Virus record (IMG/VR): IMGVR_UViG_3300028550_003449
Location: 1-32,652 of that record
Strand: one strand, 5' to 3'
Source: a virus
DNA: 32,652 bases
The notes beneath the pieces are model-generated. The model saw only the letters and a list, made by a program, of their open reading frames with translations. It was not told the origin of the DNA and did no database searches. This document shows, piece after piece, positions 7,353-16,304 of this stretch. How positions within the stretch are numbered: the stretch's first letter is position 1; each line of letters opens with the position of its first letter. A program made the position numbers and the translations under genes.

Positions 7353-7687
7353 TGAATCCAGGAAAATTAGACACTAGAATTGAAATAAAACACGTTACTA
7401 GGACCAGTGATGGCTATGGTGGTTGGACCAATACACTAACCACTTACGACACTATCTGGGCAAATTTAAAGGAAAAGGCAGGAGATAGATCCTCAGAGTT
7501 TGGGGTTAGAAGTACAAAAACAAGGGTTGAGCTTTATGTTAGAACTAACACGATAAATGCCGCAACGCCAAATAATATTAGTTTTGTTTTTAAGGTTGAG
7601 GGATTTGATGGGGATTATAGAGTTGATGATATTTTTCAAAGTGAATATAAATATTTCACTAAAATAATAGGTATTAAAATTGAATAA
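7352..7687 (+). CDS. Head closure (head-tail joining) protein, SPP1 gp16-like
   Basis: 111 residues. MNPGKLDTRIEIKH, then DGYGGWT, WANLKEKAGDRSSEFG and a closing DYRVDDIF-type strand are hallmarks of the phage head-tail joining family (SPP1 gp16 / HK97 gp7). It plugs the connector after packaging and docks the tail. It is coupled by one-base overlaps on both sides. Confidence 0.9.
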   Translation: MNPGKLDTRIEIKHVTRTSDGYGGWTNTLTTYDTIWANLKEKAGDRSSEFGVRSTKTRVELYVRTNTINAATPNNISFVFKVEGFDGDYRVDDIFQSEYKYFTKIIGIKIE

Positions 7688-8133
7688 TGGGCGCAATAGG
7701 TATAAAAATTGATAGCGGTGATTTATTAAAACTTAATAATAAAATTAAGCAGTTAAAAAAATTATCTACTCAAGATCTAAGCAAGAATATTGCTCATGCC
7801 GCCATATTTATCCAAAATGATGCTATTTTAAACGCTCCTCATGATACAGGGGATCTAAGACAATCTATTGGATCTGAAGCGCAAGGAAACAAAGCCGTTA
7901 TATATGCCAATATTAATTATGCCGCTTTTCAGGAATTTGGGACAGGAAGCAAAGTTAACGTAAAAGATGCCGAAAAATTAGGCATCCCAGGTGCTGAAAT
8001 TCAAAGGTTATTTAAGGGAGCTGGCAACAGAAAAGTAAATATAAATCCTCAACCATATTTTTTTCCAGCCGTTAGAAAAGGATTATATAGATTATTAAAA
8101 AACATCGAAAGAGATATTAAAAAAATATTATAA
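7687..8133 (+). CDS. HK97 gp10-like tail component
   Basis: 148 residues. The pattern NAPHDTGDLRQSIGSE then INYAAFQEFGTG and a C-terminal PQPYFFPAV is diagnostic of HK97 gp10-like proteins, which act at the head-tail interface or in tail completion. It overlaps both neighbours by one base. Confidence 0.92.
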   Translation: MGAIGIKIDSGDLLKLNNKIKQLKKLSTQDLSKNIAHAAIFIQNDAILNAPHDTGDLRQSIGSEAQGNKAVIYANINYAAFQEFGTGSKVNVKDAEKLGIPGAEIQRLFKGAGNRKVNINPQPYFFPAVRKGLYRLLKNIERDIKKIL

Positions 8134-8573
8134 TGTTAGATCCAATAAGAATAATAAGATTAAAGATATTAGCCGCTTTAACGGGGTTTGTAAGTGATAA
8201 TGGTTCTATAGTATCGGTTTATAACAGAGTGCCTAGTAATTCAGTTTATCCGTTTATTAGGGTTTATGGTTTATCTACTAATGCAATAGATGACAATCAA
8301 AGTAAATATAACGTTGAGTGTATTACTCGGGTTGAGGTTGTTACTAGATTTGACGGCGATAGTGGTGGTGATTTAGATTCTAATCAAATAATGAACTCAA
8401 TAACAAATCTATTAATTGACAAAACACAAAGCAAATTTGATTTAAGTGCTTATAATTTTAATTGTTATGCAGTTGAAAATTCAGGAATCCAATACCTTGA
8501 GGAGGATCTAACAGATCACACATATTTTAGAGCAATCTTAGAATTATCAAATAAAGTTGAACAAACCAATTAA
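8133..8573 (+). CDS. Tail terminator / tail completion protein
   Basis: 146 residues. An N-terminal helix (IRIIRLKILAALTGFV) is followed by YPFIRVYGLS, VECITRVEVVTRFDG and IMNSITNLLID, which fits tail completion proteins of the DUF3168/gpU-like type. It ends the connector run. In most siphophages the tail tube gene would follow; here lysis and fibre genes intervene. Confidence 0.85.
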   Translation: MLDPIRIIRLKILAALTGFVSDNGSIVSVYNRVPSNSVYPFIRVYGLSTNAIDDNQSKYNVECITRVEVVTRFDGDSGGDLDSNQIMNSITNLLIDKTQSKFDLSAYNFNCYAVENSGIQYLEEDLTDHTYFRAILELSNKVEQTN

Positions 8574-8574
8574 A

Positions 8575-8712
8575 ATGGAGACATCTAGCATGAAATTATA
8601 TATAATTAACACAATTGCCTTTGGTTTATCATTAACTAACATAGAAATAACATTAAGAATTGTTTTATTATTAGTGAGTATTATCTATACAATTAAAAAA
8701 TTAAAAAAATGA
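8575..8712 (+). CDS. 45-aa membrane protein, possible holin or antiholin
   Basis: ATG 8575 to TGA 8710-8712, whose stop overlaps the endolysin start. Two hydrophobic stretches (LYIINTIAFGLSL and IVLLLVSIIYTI) are followed by a basic tail KKLKK. A short two-helix protein immediately before an endolysin is a common holin arrangement. A larger 3TM holin candidate occurs at 9977, so this could be either a second holin or a regulator. Confidence 0.62.
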   Translation: METSSMKLYIINTIAFGLSLTNIEITLRIVLLLVSIIYTIKKLKK

Positions 8713-9176
8713 TCAGCGAACATATTTCTTACAAGGAAGCGACAAGAAGCGCTACAGCGATGCGTTTAAGCATAGAAAACAAGCCGAATGACTATGAGCT
8801 TCAAAATATGGAATTGATTGCGGAAAAGGTGTTTGAACCGCTTAGAAAGGCAGTTAACGGCCCAATTAAAATAAATTCATTTTTTAGATCGGAAGATTTA
8901 AACAAAGCAATTGGCGGATCTAGCAGATCGCAACATTGCCAAGGCAGAGCAATTGACCTGGATGATAATTATGGTTATATGTCAAATAATGATATGTATA
9001 ACTATATAAAAAATAATTTAGATTTTGATCAACTTATATTTGAGTTTCCAGACAAAAAAGGCAATGCCGCTTGGATCCATGTGAGCTATGTAGATGCTGA
9101 TTCTAACAGAAAAAAATGTTTAAAAGCTATTAAAGAAAATGGTAAAACAAAATATATAGATATAACAAACGAATAA
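8709..9176 (+). CDS. Endolysin, peptidase M15 family
   Basis: 155 residues forming a single M15-type zinc peptidase domain. Zinc ligands and catalytic residues are visible as His76 and Asp83 in SQHCQGRAIDLD and His124 in WIHVSY, with an acidic residue near Glu112. FFRSEDLNKAIGGSSRSQH is the usual run before the first histidine. The enzyme cuts the peptide stems of peptidoglycan. It has no signal sequence, so it needs a holin for export. Confidence 0.93.
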   Translation: MISEHISYKEATRSATAMRLSIENKPNDYELQNMELIAEKVFEPLRKAVNGPIKINSFFRSEDLNKAIGGSSRSQHCQGRAIDLDDNYGYMSNNDMYNYIKNNLDFDQLIFEFPDKKGNAAWIHVSYVDADSNRKKCLKAIKENGKTKYIDITNE

Positions 9177-9186
9177 AATAAATAAA

Positions 9187-9483
9187 ATGAGTTTAATAAA
9201 AAAAAAGGTTGATGTTGATATTGATGGGGATGGGATACCAGACATGAAAGTGAGTTTAAAAGAGATTATTATAATTTTAAGCGGTATAATATCGCTTGTT
9301 ATGACTTACACAACCCTAAAAAATGATATTGAAAAAAATAAAACAGAAATTGAAGTAGCAAAAACTTTGCCGCCTAAAGAATCACATAATTTAATAGATC
9401 AAAAAATTATGTTTTTACAGCAACATATTGAAGCTGAATCAAATAGATTGGATAAAATAGAGGATAAAATATATAAAAGATGA
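9187..9483 (+). CDS. Membrane-anchored coiled-coil protein (lysis cassette; candidate inner spanin)
   Basis: 98 residues. Residues 9-19 (DVDIDGDGIPD) resemble a DxDxDG calcium-binding loop. Residues about 26-43 form one membrane helix (IIIILSGIISLVMTYTTL). Residues 44-98 are charged and helical with heptad-like spacing. One membrane helix followed by a coiled coil, next to a lipoprotein gene, is the outline of an inner spanin subunit. The call as spanin is inference from topology and position only. Confidence 0.62.
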   Translation: MSLIKKKVDVDIDGDGIPDMKVSLKEIIIILSGIISLVMTYTTLKNDIEKNKTEIEVAKTLPPKESHNLIDQKIMFLQQHIEAESNRLDKIEDKIYKR

Positions 9484-9635
9484 GAAATTGGGAATGTGCC
9501 GTATTAGAGAGATTTACTAGCGGGCCATTACTAGGGTTTAGTTACTACCCAGCCGATGAAATTGCTGATTTTACTGAGTTTAATTTATATTTAATATTCT
9601 TTGTAATTCATTTAAAATTTTATGACAATGAATAA
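9480..9635 (+). CDS. 51-aa hypothetical protein in lysis cassette
   Basis: ATG 9480 overlaps the previous stop (ATGA) and the gene runs to TAA 9633-9635, overlapping the lipoprotein start. The product is MRNWECAVLERF followed by SGPLLGFSYYP and an acidic stretch, then a hydrophobic, aromatic end (NLYLIFFVIHLKFYDNE). The pattern of overlaps on both sides supports a real gene. The aromatic tail may associate with membrane. Function unknown. Confidence 0.6.
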   Translation: MRNWECAVLERFTSGPLLGFSYYPADEIADFTEFNLYLIFFVIHLKFYDNE

Positions 9636-9984
9636 ATTTATAACATTAGTATTTATTTTACTTATTATGGCTTGCGGAAACTATGTAAAGCAACCAGTAG
9701 CATCTCACGTGGTTGCCGTTACATTAGAAGGGGACACGATACTAGTGGCAATTGATAAAATACGACCTAATCAATACATTAATTTTTACCCTATCTATAA
9801 CCGCCCTTATTATCAGCCATATAGGTACGATTATCAATGGAGACATTATGGTTATATAGGTAGCTCATCAAATAATATTTATAAACCAGCTCCAACAGGT
9901 GGCACAACATATAATAATAATTCAGGAAAAAGCATATCAAGGATAGATTTTGAAAAACCAATAAAAAGATCAAAAGATGAGTAA
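9622..9984 (+). CDS. Lipoprotein (candidate outer spanin)
   Basis: 120 residues from ATG 9622, or 118 from ATG 9628. The N-terminus is a classic lipoprotein signal (MNKFITLVFILLIMACGN) with the lipobox IMAC. The mature part has a short beta-like region (VVAVTLEGDTILVAIDKIRP) and a Tyr/Pro-rich central segment. A small phage lipoprotein between a coiled-coil membrane protein and the holin fits an outer-membrane spanin subunit. An adhesion or exclusion lipoprotein cannot be excluded. Confidence 0.68.
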   Translation: MTMNKFITLVFILLIMACGNYVKQPVASHVVAVTLEGDTILVAIDKIRPNQYINFYPIYNRPYYQPYRYDYQWRHYGYIGSSSNNIYKPAPTGGTTYNNNSGKSISRIDFEKPIKRSKDE

Positions 9985-10378
9985 AATATTAGCCAAATTA
10001 TTTGGATCTACAGGCGCTGGAATTGCTGAAAAAATCAGTGGAATAGTTGATAAATTTGTGCAAACTAAAGAAGAGAAGGACCAATTTAAAAAAGAAATGG
10101 ATCAAATCTTTATAAATGCCGAAGCGGATATGCAAAAAAATGTTACTGAGAGATGGAAATTAGACAGTCAACAGCATTCGAGCTGGTTGGCTAAAAATGT
10201 GCGCCCTTTAGTTTTAATCTTTTTAGTTGTTTCTACTGTTTTAATGGTGTTTATTGATGCGGGTGTTATATCATTTGATGTAAAAGCAAGCTGGATTGAT
10301 TTATTGCAATTGGTTTTGATAACTGTTATAGGTGCCTATTTTGGTGGTCGCTCTATTGAAAAGATTAGAAAAAAATAG
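9977..10378 (+). CDS. Holin, 3TM family
   Basis: 133 residues. Residues 1-65 are an amphipathic, charged helix (VQTKEEKDQFKKEMDQIF). Then come SWLAKNVRPLVLIFLVV, a second hydrophobic stretch and a third, LLQLVLITVIGAYFGGRSIEKI. The W-x-x-x-x-RP motif before the first helix and the GxxxGxRSIEK end are typical of the 3TM holins known from gene-transfer agents and many phages. It overlaps the lipoprotein gene by 8 bases. Confidence 0.85.
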   Translation: MSKILAKLFGSTGAGIAEKISGIVDKFVQTKEEKDQFKKEMDQIFINAEADMQKNVTERWKLDSQQHSSWLAKNVRPLVLIFLVVSTVLMVFIDAGVISFDVKASWIDLLQLVLITVIGAYFGGRSIEKIRKK

Positions 10379-10393
10379 TTATATGTAATTGCT

Positions 10394-10401
10394 TAAATTT
10401 G
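10394..10401 (+). promoter_or_regulatory. TAnnTTTG -7 box before the tail fibre gene
   Basis: TAAATTTG followed by TAA lies 16 bases before the fibre ATG in the 39-bp gap after the holin. No convincing -33 element is seen. Confidence 0.45.
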
Positions 10402-10417
10402 TAAAAAATACAGATAC

Positions 10418-13400
10418 ATGGCAACATTTACGGGATTAAGAGTTCAGGATACTTATAATGCAATTATAAAAATAGGTGATAACTCATCACTTACAGGAAC
10501 CGCCAAACTTCTTAGCGATGGTTTCGGGAATAGTTCTAGTATTTATTTATCGACTACAAGATTAGGGATAGGAGTAACTCCAACAGAAAATTTACATATA
10601 GGCGGATCCATGCGCTTAACTGGAATATTTAGAGATAAGAATAATGAAGCGGGGACATCTGGGCAAGTATTAACCTCAACAGTAACGGGTACAGATTGGA
10701 AAACTATAGCAGATATTGACGGGGTTACTTCAGCAACTGGCGGAACTGCTAATTATGTGCCTGTATTTACAAGCTCTAGTAATATTGAAAATAGTATTAT
10801 TCAAGCGAGTGCCACCTTAGTAACTATAAGCGGAAATTTAGATGTTAACGGAACGGTTACCTATATAGATACAATTGATTTAAGCGTTAAGGATCCATTA
10901 ATAAAATTAGCTAATGCTAATGCTTCAAATACTTTAGATATTGGATTTTATGGTAAATATGTTGTTTCTGCAACAACTAAATATCTAGGTTTATATAGTG
11001 ATGCAAGTGATTCAAATAAATTTAGATTATTTACAGGATTAGAAGTTGAGCCAACTACGGTTGTTGATTCTAGTCAAGCCACGTTTGCAGTGGGGACCTT
11101 AATAGCTAATTTTGAGGGCAATTTAATTGGAAATGTAACGGGAAATTTAACAGGAACTGCAACAGCAACTTCAATTCTGGCAGATGGCGTAATTGCTACA
11201 ACCCAAGCAGTTGGAGACAGTACAACAAAAATAGCCACTACAGCATTCGTATTAGCAAACTCAGGGGGTGGTGATATATTAGGTTCTGGAACAGGTGGAA
11301 AAGTTCCATTATGGAGTGGATCTGGAACATCGGTAACCTTAACAGATTCCGCAATTACTGAGGAATCTACAAGATTTGTTTTAACAAAAGACATTTATAT
11401 AAATGAAGGTATACCAACAATAACACTTTCGGATAGTGATAGTGCAGGGTCCGCCACTTTAGGAGATATTATTTGGCAAGATAATACCGCAAGTCAAAGA
11501 GCTATCATATCGTTAACTAGCAATGTTTTAGGAATTACTAGTAAACATGGGGGTTTAACTTTAGCCACAAATTCAACTAATGCAGTTACTATAGATGCAG
11601 TTCAAAGGGCAACTTTTGCAGGAGATATAGAAATTGAAGGGACGGTTTATGCTAATGACAATGTAGTTGTTTTAAATGCCTCCAATCCTTATATTGCTGT
11701 AGAAGACAGTACAAATAACACAAGAATATCACTACAGGCATTAGACAGTAGTACTAAATTAGATTTTAATGCTCCTTTAAATTTTGAATATGACAATACT
11801 ATAATTCAGAGAATAGAAAGTACTGGGATTATTATAACAGGAACAATAAATTCAGGATCTATAACATCTACAGGAACTATTAATTCAGGAGATATAACTT
11901 CTAGTGGGAATCAATATTTTAATGGTTCATTTATTGAAGGTGATGGCAAAGAAATGTTTAGATACAGTGATACTTGGCTACGAATAAATGAAGATAATGA
12001 TTTTACAGATGGGATTTATTGTGGAACTGGAATATTAAGAACAGATGGAATATTTCAAATTGGGAGCGGCGGCACTAAAGTAACAGTTGATGCCTCAGGC
12101 AGTATGGGAATAGGAACGTCTAGTCCTAACACTCAATTACAAGTATTTGGAACTGACCCTGTACTTAGAATATCTGATGACGGAACTACTGGTTTATCTT
12201 CATTACAATTATTACAACAAAATGTTACAACAGAGGGGTTTGATTTAATATACAATAGTGGCACAGGTGATACTCACTTTAATAATATTTATTCAGCTGG
12301 AAGCATTAAATTTCATACAGCAGTTGGAAGCTTAGGAAATACGTCTATAAATACAAGAATGGTCATAAATTCCTCCGGCAACGTAGCGATTGGAGGAACT
12401 TTAGGCACTGATTCTCAATTTAGAGTTGAATTAAAACCAGGGGCCACTATACTTGCAGGATTAAGAGTTGGATATAACAATAGTAGTAATAATTATTATG
12501 ATGCTGATACTCATCATTTTAGAGCGGGTAGTGGTGCCGCTGACTTAGTAGTGATTGACTCCGCAGGAACTATTACATCAGGAGCAATAACGTCCACTGG
12601 AGTAATAACCGCAACTGGTGGGAACTCAACTCAATGGAATACAGCATATGCTAATCAAGGGAATTATTTGCCTTTAGCGGGTGGCACTTTAACGGGTGCT
12701 TTAGTAGCCACAACAATTAGATCAGACGATTTGTTTACTAAGGGAATGATAAGAGCAACAGGGTGGTATAATACTAATACAGGAAATGGAACAGGATATG
12801 GTGTGGAAATTGGTCAAAGTGGTGGACAAGGTTATATATTATCATATAGTAGGGATGCTGGTGCTTATCAGATTTTAAATCTTTCTGGAACATATACAAA
12901 TATAAATAATGCAACAAGATCCCCAATATATTACGATTCAGATGATACAGGTTATTGGGTCAATCCAAACTCTATTTCCTCATTATATGGGGTGGCTATT
13001 AGAGGAGATGCTTCTCCATCAGCCACACCAAACCAAATCTTTTTTTGGGGAAATAGCGGAACAACAACTTCTGCAATAGGATTTAAATCAAATGCTGGAA
13101 ATTTTGCTAATCCCACAGGTCAAGGAGATGGATATAATACATATCTAACAATGGATACCGCCAATAGAGGGTGGGTGTTTAGGCGTGGAACTGGTGGCAC
13201 TGACTTCACGGCGGCATACACTTCAGGATGGATTTTAAATACTGGTGAATGGCAAGCAAACTTAAGCATGAAAGCACCTATATATTATGATTCTGCTAAT
13301 ACCGCTTACTATGGGGATTTCGCTGGTCAAAGCATATTAAGTTCATTTAAAATAAGTGGGTCCGCAGGACCTTTATTTAATATATATAATGACAGAAATG

Positions 13401-15916
13401 TCAGAATTACAGGGGGATCATCAAGCGATGTTGGATTAAGTTTAGTTGGATCGGGAGGAGGGCATAGGGTGCAATTATATGGATCAGGATCAGATTATGG
13501 ATTTTTGAATGGGGAATGGGGATCTTGGGATATAAGAAAAGTAAAAAACGGAAATTTATATCTAAATAATAGTACTACTTATTATTTAAATCCGCCAAGT
13601 ATTTCAATTTTAAATGATGTAAGAGCTAATATTTATTATGATCAAAACAATACAGCTTATTACGGAGATTTTGCTGGTACATCTTATATTTCATCTTTAA
13701 AATCTTCTAATGGAATAATGGATCCTAGTTATAATAGGTTTTATAGTCCAGGGGGCGCACATTATGCTACATCTAGTAGTAGTATAACAGGGGCTTTCCA
13801 AATAAAACTCCCCTCTGGTAGTCAAGCTAAATACCCAATGCTTCAGTTTACTATTAATATTTTTAATTACTCAACTGGAACATCATTGCAAATTAGAGTT
13901 GCTGGGCATATTAGCGGAAGTGACTGGCACAATTGGTCCGCTTATGGGATAGGAGACACTGCTCCTGTTTATACAATTAGATTTGGGCATGATAATGCAG
14001 GTGCGGCTTGTGTGTGGGTTGGGGAAACCAATACAGCTTGGATTTATCCTCAAGTAACGGTTACCGACTTTCAAAATGGATATAGCTCTATACAAGAATT
14101 TTGGTCAACTGGCTGGTCTATAACGCCAGTAACATCGTTTGGTTATGTAAGTAGAACTAGGAATGCTTGTATGGCTATAAATACAGGGGACACTAACCAA
14201 TATAAAGGAGCTTTTTTACAATCTAATAGTTCTTTAAGAGCCCCTATATTTTACGATTCAAATAACACCGCTTATTATGGAAATTTTGCTAGTACATCTG
14301 CTTTAAATGCGGCGTCTTTTGCGGGTATTATTGATGCAAATGGCGGTCATGGTGGTATTAATATCACACATACATCAATTTTATCTTCAGCAACTTCAAA
14401 TTGGACGGGTAACCCTGGCGTAGCTGGGAAAATACAATATCACTCTAATAGATGGTATATTGTTGGTGATTCAGCTTCTAATAGAATAGTTCAATTTAGA
14501 CGAAATGGAACAGATACTTCATATATTGCTAATGATGGTAGATTTATGGGTGTAGGAACATCTACAACTGTTTCTAATTTAGCTCCTATTTATTATGATT
14601 CTGCTAACACTGCTTATTACTTAGATCCAGCTGGGTATAGTAATTTAAGCAGTGGTCAACTTGTAGCAACTTGGACGATGGGCACTCAAAAATCTTTAGT
14701 AGCTGGAAATTATGGATCAGGAGTTTATGGGTTATACACTTCAACTAGATTTCAGCACGTTTGGAGTATGGGGACCTCTTATAATTTAGCCGCCGACGGA
14801 ACAGGAACAGGAAATTTATATGGAATGGCGTGGTCACATCCTAATGCTGGGGGACATGCCGCAAATTTAAGTACTCACGGAATGTTAATTATTAATAATG
14901 GGGGTTTTGATGCCGCAATTAGTAGTAGTATTCGTTGTACTGGGGACATGAGAACGCCTATTTATTATGATTCAAATGACACTGCTTATTATGCGGATTA
15001 TGCAGGATATACCTATGGAAAATATTACGGAAGGAGATCCCACTCAACTGGTTTTCAGGTTGGATCATATAATAGTGTAGGCGCTAATTCAGATAAAACC
15101 AACCCTATATATACAATAGGTAGCGCCTATATGCCTACAGACACCAGTTTAAGTAGTATGTATGGTATTGGTTATGCTCATGCAAATCTTTGGGGTAGTG
15201 GAAAAACTCCAGGTTGGGGATTTTATGTTACTGATAATGGTACTGTTAACTGTACTATTGGAGCGGGAGCAACAACTGCATGGTTTCAAAACATAGCTAC
15301 TTCAGCCACTAGTTTCAGAGCCCCTATATTCTATGATTCAACTAATACAACTTATTACACTCGACCAGGAACTTCCAGTTATATGAATTCTATAACAACC
15401 ACTGGACAAATACAATGTGGAACAGGTGGAACAGGAAATTTATGGGTTGGAAATAGTGGGACAACACAAAAATTAAGATTTCATATAGCTTCTGGCGCTA
15501 ATACATATTTTGATATGGATGGCGGAACTATCCAGTGGAGACAAAACAACGGTGTAAGTACTAGATATTGGTTTTATATGAGTACTGGAAACATTACAGT
15601 TGCTGGTAGTTTAACCCAGCTTTCTGACTCAAGATTGAAAGAAAATATAGTTGAAATTGGCGGTTGTATTGATAAAGTAAAAGCCATGAGAGGCGTTTAT
15701 TATAATAGAACAGATATAAACATTGATACTAAAAAAGTTGGTGTTATCGCTCAAGAAGTTGAAGCAGTTGTTCCTGAGTTAGTTTCTGAAAATGATGATG
15801 GTCACAAAGCTGTTAGTTATTCAGAAATTTCAGCAGTGTTAATAAATGCAATAAAAGAGCAACAAATAATAATAGAAGATTTAAAATTAAGATTAGAAAC
15901 ATTAGAAAATAATTAA
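10418..15916 (+). CDS. Giant tail fibre with C-terminal S74 intramolecular chaperone
   Basis: 1,832 residues, the largest gene. The N-terminal part (about 1-240) has the LGIGVTPTENLHIGGSMRL and GTSGQVLTSTVTGTDW patterns seen in fibres that end in S74 chaperones. The middle carries Ser/Thr/Gly-rich beta repeats (TINSGDITSSG). Seven copies of an R-A-P-I-Y-Y-D-S-x-N-T-A-Y-Y block start near residues 834, 952, 1069, 1274, 1388, 1512 and 1634. The C-terminus (from 1736) is a peptidase S74 domain: SDSRLKENI with Ser1736 and Lys1741 in the autocleavage motif, KVGVIAQEVE, and a final coiled coil. The chaperone trimerises the fibre and then cuts itself off, releasing about 97 residues. The protein probably binds the host surface. 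Confidence 0.93.
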   Translation: MATFTGLRVQDTYNAIIKIGDNSSLTGTAKLLSDGFGNSSSIYLSTTRLGIGVTPTENLHIGGSMRLTGIFRDKNNEAGTSGQVLTSTVTGTDWKTIADIDGVTSATGGTANYVPVFTSSSNIENSIIQASATLVTISGNLDVNGTVTYIDTIDLSVKDPLIKLANANASNTLDIGFYGKYVVSATTKYLGLYSDASDSNKFRLFTGLEVEPTTVVDSSQATFAVGTLIANFEGNLIGNVTGNLTGTATATSILADGVIATTQAVGDSTTKIATTAFVLANSGGGDILGSGTGGKVPLWSGSGTSVTLTDSAITEESTRFVLTKDIYINEGIPTITLSDSDSAGSATLGDIIWQDNTASQRAIISLTSNVLGITSKHGGLTLATNSTNAVTIDAVQRATFAGDIEIEGTVYANDNVVVLNASNPYIAVEDSTNNTRISLQALDSSTKLDFNAPLNFEYDNTIIQRIESTGIIITGTINSGSITSTGTINSGDITSSGNQYFNGSFIEGDGKEMFRYSDTWLRINEDNDFTDGIYCGTGILRTDGIFQIGSGGTKVTVDASGSMGIGTSSPNTQLQVFGTDPVLRISDDGTTGLSSLQLLQQNVTTEGFDLIYNSGTGDTHFNNIYSAGSIKFHTAVGSLGNTSINTRMVINSSGNVAIGGTLGTDSQFRVELKPGATILAGLRVGYNNSSNNYYDADTHHFRAGSGAADLVVIDSAGTITSGAITSTGVITATGGNSTQWNTAYANQGNYLPLAGGTLTGALVATTIRSDDLFTKGMIRATGWYNTNTGNGTGYGVEIGQSGGQGYILSYSRDAGAYQILNLSGTYTNINNATRSPIYYDSDDTGYWVNPNSISSLYGVAIRGDASPSATPNQIFFWGNSGTTTSAIGFKSNAGNFANPTGQGDGYNTYLTMDTANRGWVFRRGTGGTDFTAAYTSGWILNTGEWQANLSMKAPIYYDSANTAYYGDFAGQSILSSFKISGSAGPLFNIYNDRNVRITGGSSSDVGLSLVGSGGGHRVQLYGSGSDYGFLNGEWGSWDIRKVKNGNLYLNNSTTYYLNPPSISILNDVRANIYYDQNNTAYYGDFAGTSYISSLKSSNGIMDPSYNRFYSPGGAHYATSSSSITGAFQIKLPSGSQAKYPMLQFTINIFNYSTGTSLQIRVAGHISGSDWHNWSAYGIGDTAPVYTIRFGHDNAGAACVWVGETNTAWIYPQVTVTDFQNGYSSIQEFWSTGWSITPVTSFGYVSRTRNACMAINTGDTNQYKGAFLQSNSSLRAPIFYDSNNTAYYGNFASTSALNAASFAGIIDANGGHGGINITHTSILSSATSNWTGNPGVAGKIQYHSNRWYIVGDSASNRIVQFRRNGTDTSYIANDGRFMGVGTSTTVSNLAPIYYDSANTAYYLDPAGYSNLSSGQLVATWTMGTQKSLVAGNYGSGVYGLYTSTRFQHVWSMGTSYNLAADGTGTGNLYGMAWSHPNAGGHAANLSTHGMLIINNGGFDAAISSSIRCTGDMRTPIYYDSNDTAYYADYAGYTYGKYYGRRSHSTGFQVGSYNSVGANSDKTNPIYTIGSAYMPTDTSLSSMYGIGYAHANLWGSGKTPGWGFYVTDNGTVNCTIGAGATTAWFQNIATSATSFRAPIFYDSTNTTYYTRPGTSSYMNSITTTGQIQCGTGGTGNLWVGNSGTTQKLRFHIASGANTYFDMDGGTIQWRQNNGVSTRYWFYMSTGNITVAGSLTQLSDSRLKENIVEIGGCIDKVKAMRGVYYNRTDINIDTKKVGVIAQEVEAVVPELVSENDDGHKAVSYSEISAVLINAIKEQQIIIEDLKLRLETLENN
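12917..15391 (+). repeat. Seven degenerate repeats coding for the RAPIYYDSxNTAYY block
   Basis: Copies begin near 12917, 13271, 13622, 14237, 14579, 14951 and 15317. Five of the six intervals are 342-372 bp (114-124 codons); one is 615 bp. The copies are alike in protein but differ in codons, so they are old duplications or are kept apart by drift. Confidence 0.88.
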
Positions 15917-15924
15917 TATATTTG
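15917..15924 (+). promoter_or_regulatory. TATATTTG -7 box overlapping fibre stop region
   Basis: TATATTTG ends 6 bases before ATG 15931. If used, transcription would start almost at the start codon, giving a leaderless or nearly leaderless message. Confidence 0.4.
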
Positions 15925-15930
15925 TAGAAT

Positions 15931-16284
15931 ATGGAATTAACATACACTTGGGAAATAACAGCTATGAAAATGGCTCCTTCATTAGATGGTTTAACTGACG
16001 TAGTTACTAACGTCCAATTTAAATATATAGGAACAGATTCAATTTCTGGATTTTCTGGAACTTTTAATGGTGCTATCCCTATAGGAGCGCCAAATCCTAT
16101 TGGTTTTGTTCCATTAGCCGACTTAACTCAGGATGAGGTTATTGTGTGGGTTCAATCAGTTTACCAAATGGACCATCCAAATGATGTGGTTAATAAAGAA
16201 ATAGAAAACCAAATAAGTCCAACAAATACTGAAGCTCCAATGCCTTGGGCACCACCAACTCCACCTGAGCCACCAACGGAATAA
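15931..16284 (+). CDS. Small fibre-associated protein (DUF7936-like)
   Basis: 117 residues. MELTYTWEITAMKMAP, then DVVTNVQFKYIGTDSISGFSG, a FVPLADLTQDEVIVWVQ helix and a Pro-rich end (MPWAPPTPPEPPTE) resemble short proteins next to tail fibre genes in many marine phages. Possible roles are fibre assembly or fibre-tip attachment, based on position alone. No catalytic motif is visible. Confidence 0.6.
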   Translation: MELTYTWEITAMKMAPSLDGLTDVVTNVQFKYIGTDSISGFSGTFNGAIPIGAPNPIGFVPLADLTQDEVIVWVQSVYQMDHPNDVVNKEIENQISPTNTEAPMPWAPPTPPEPPTE

Positions 16285-16304
16285 TTTAATCAAATACAAA
16301 TATA

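Noticed and set aside
9594-9608. 15-base repeat ATATTCTTTGTAATT shared with 5277-5291
   Set aside because: The copy at 9594 lies inside a coding sequence and has no -7 box at the right distance. I regard it as chance similarity in AT-rich DNA.
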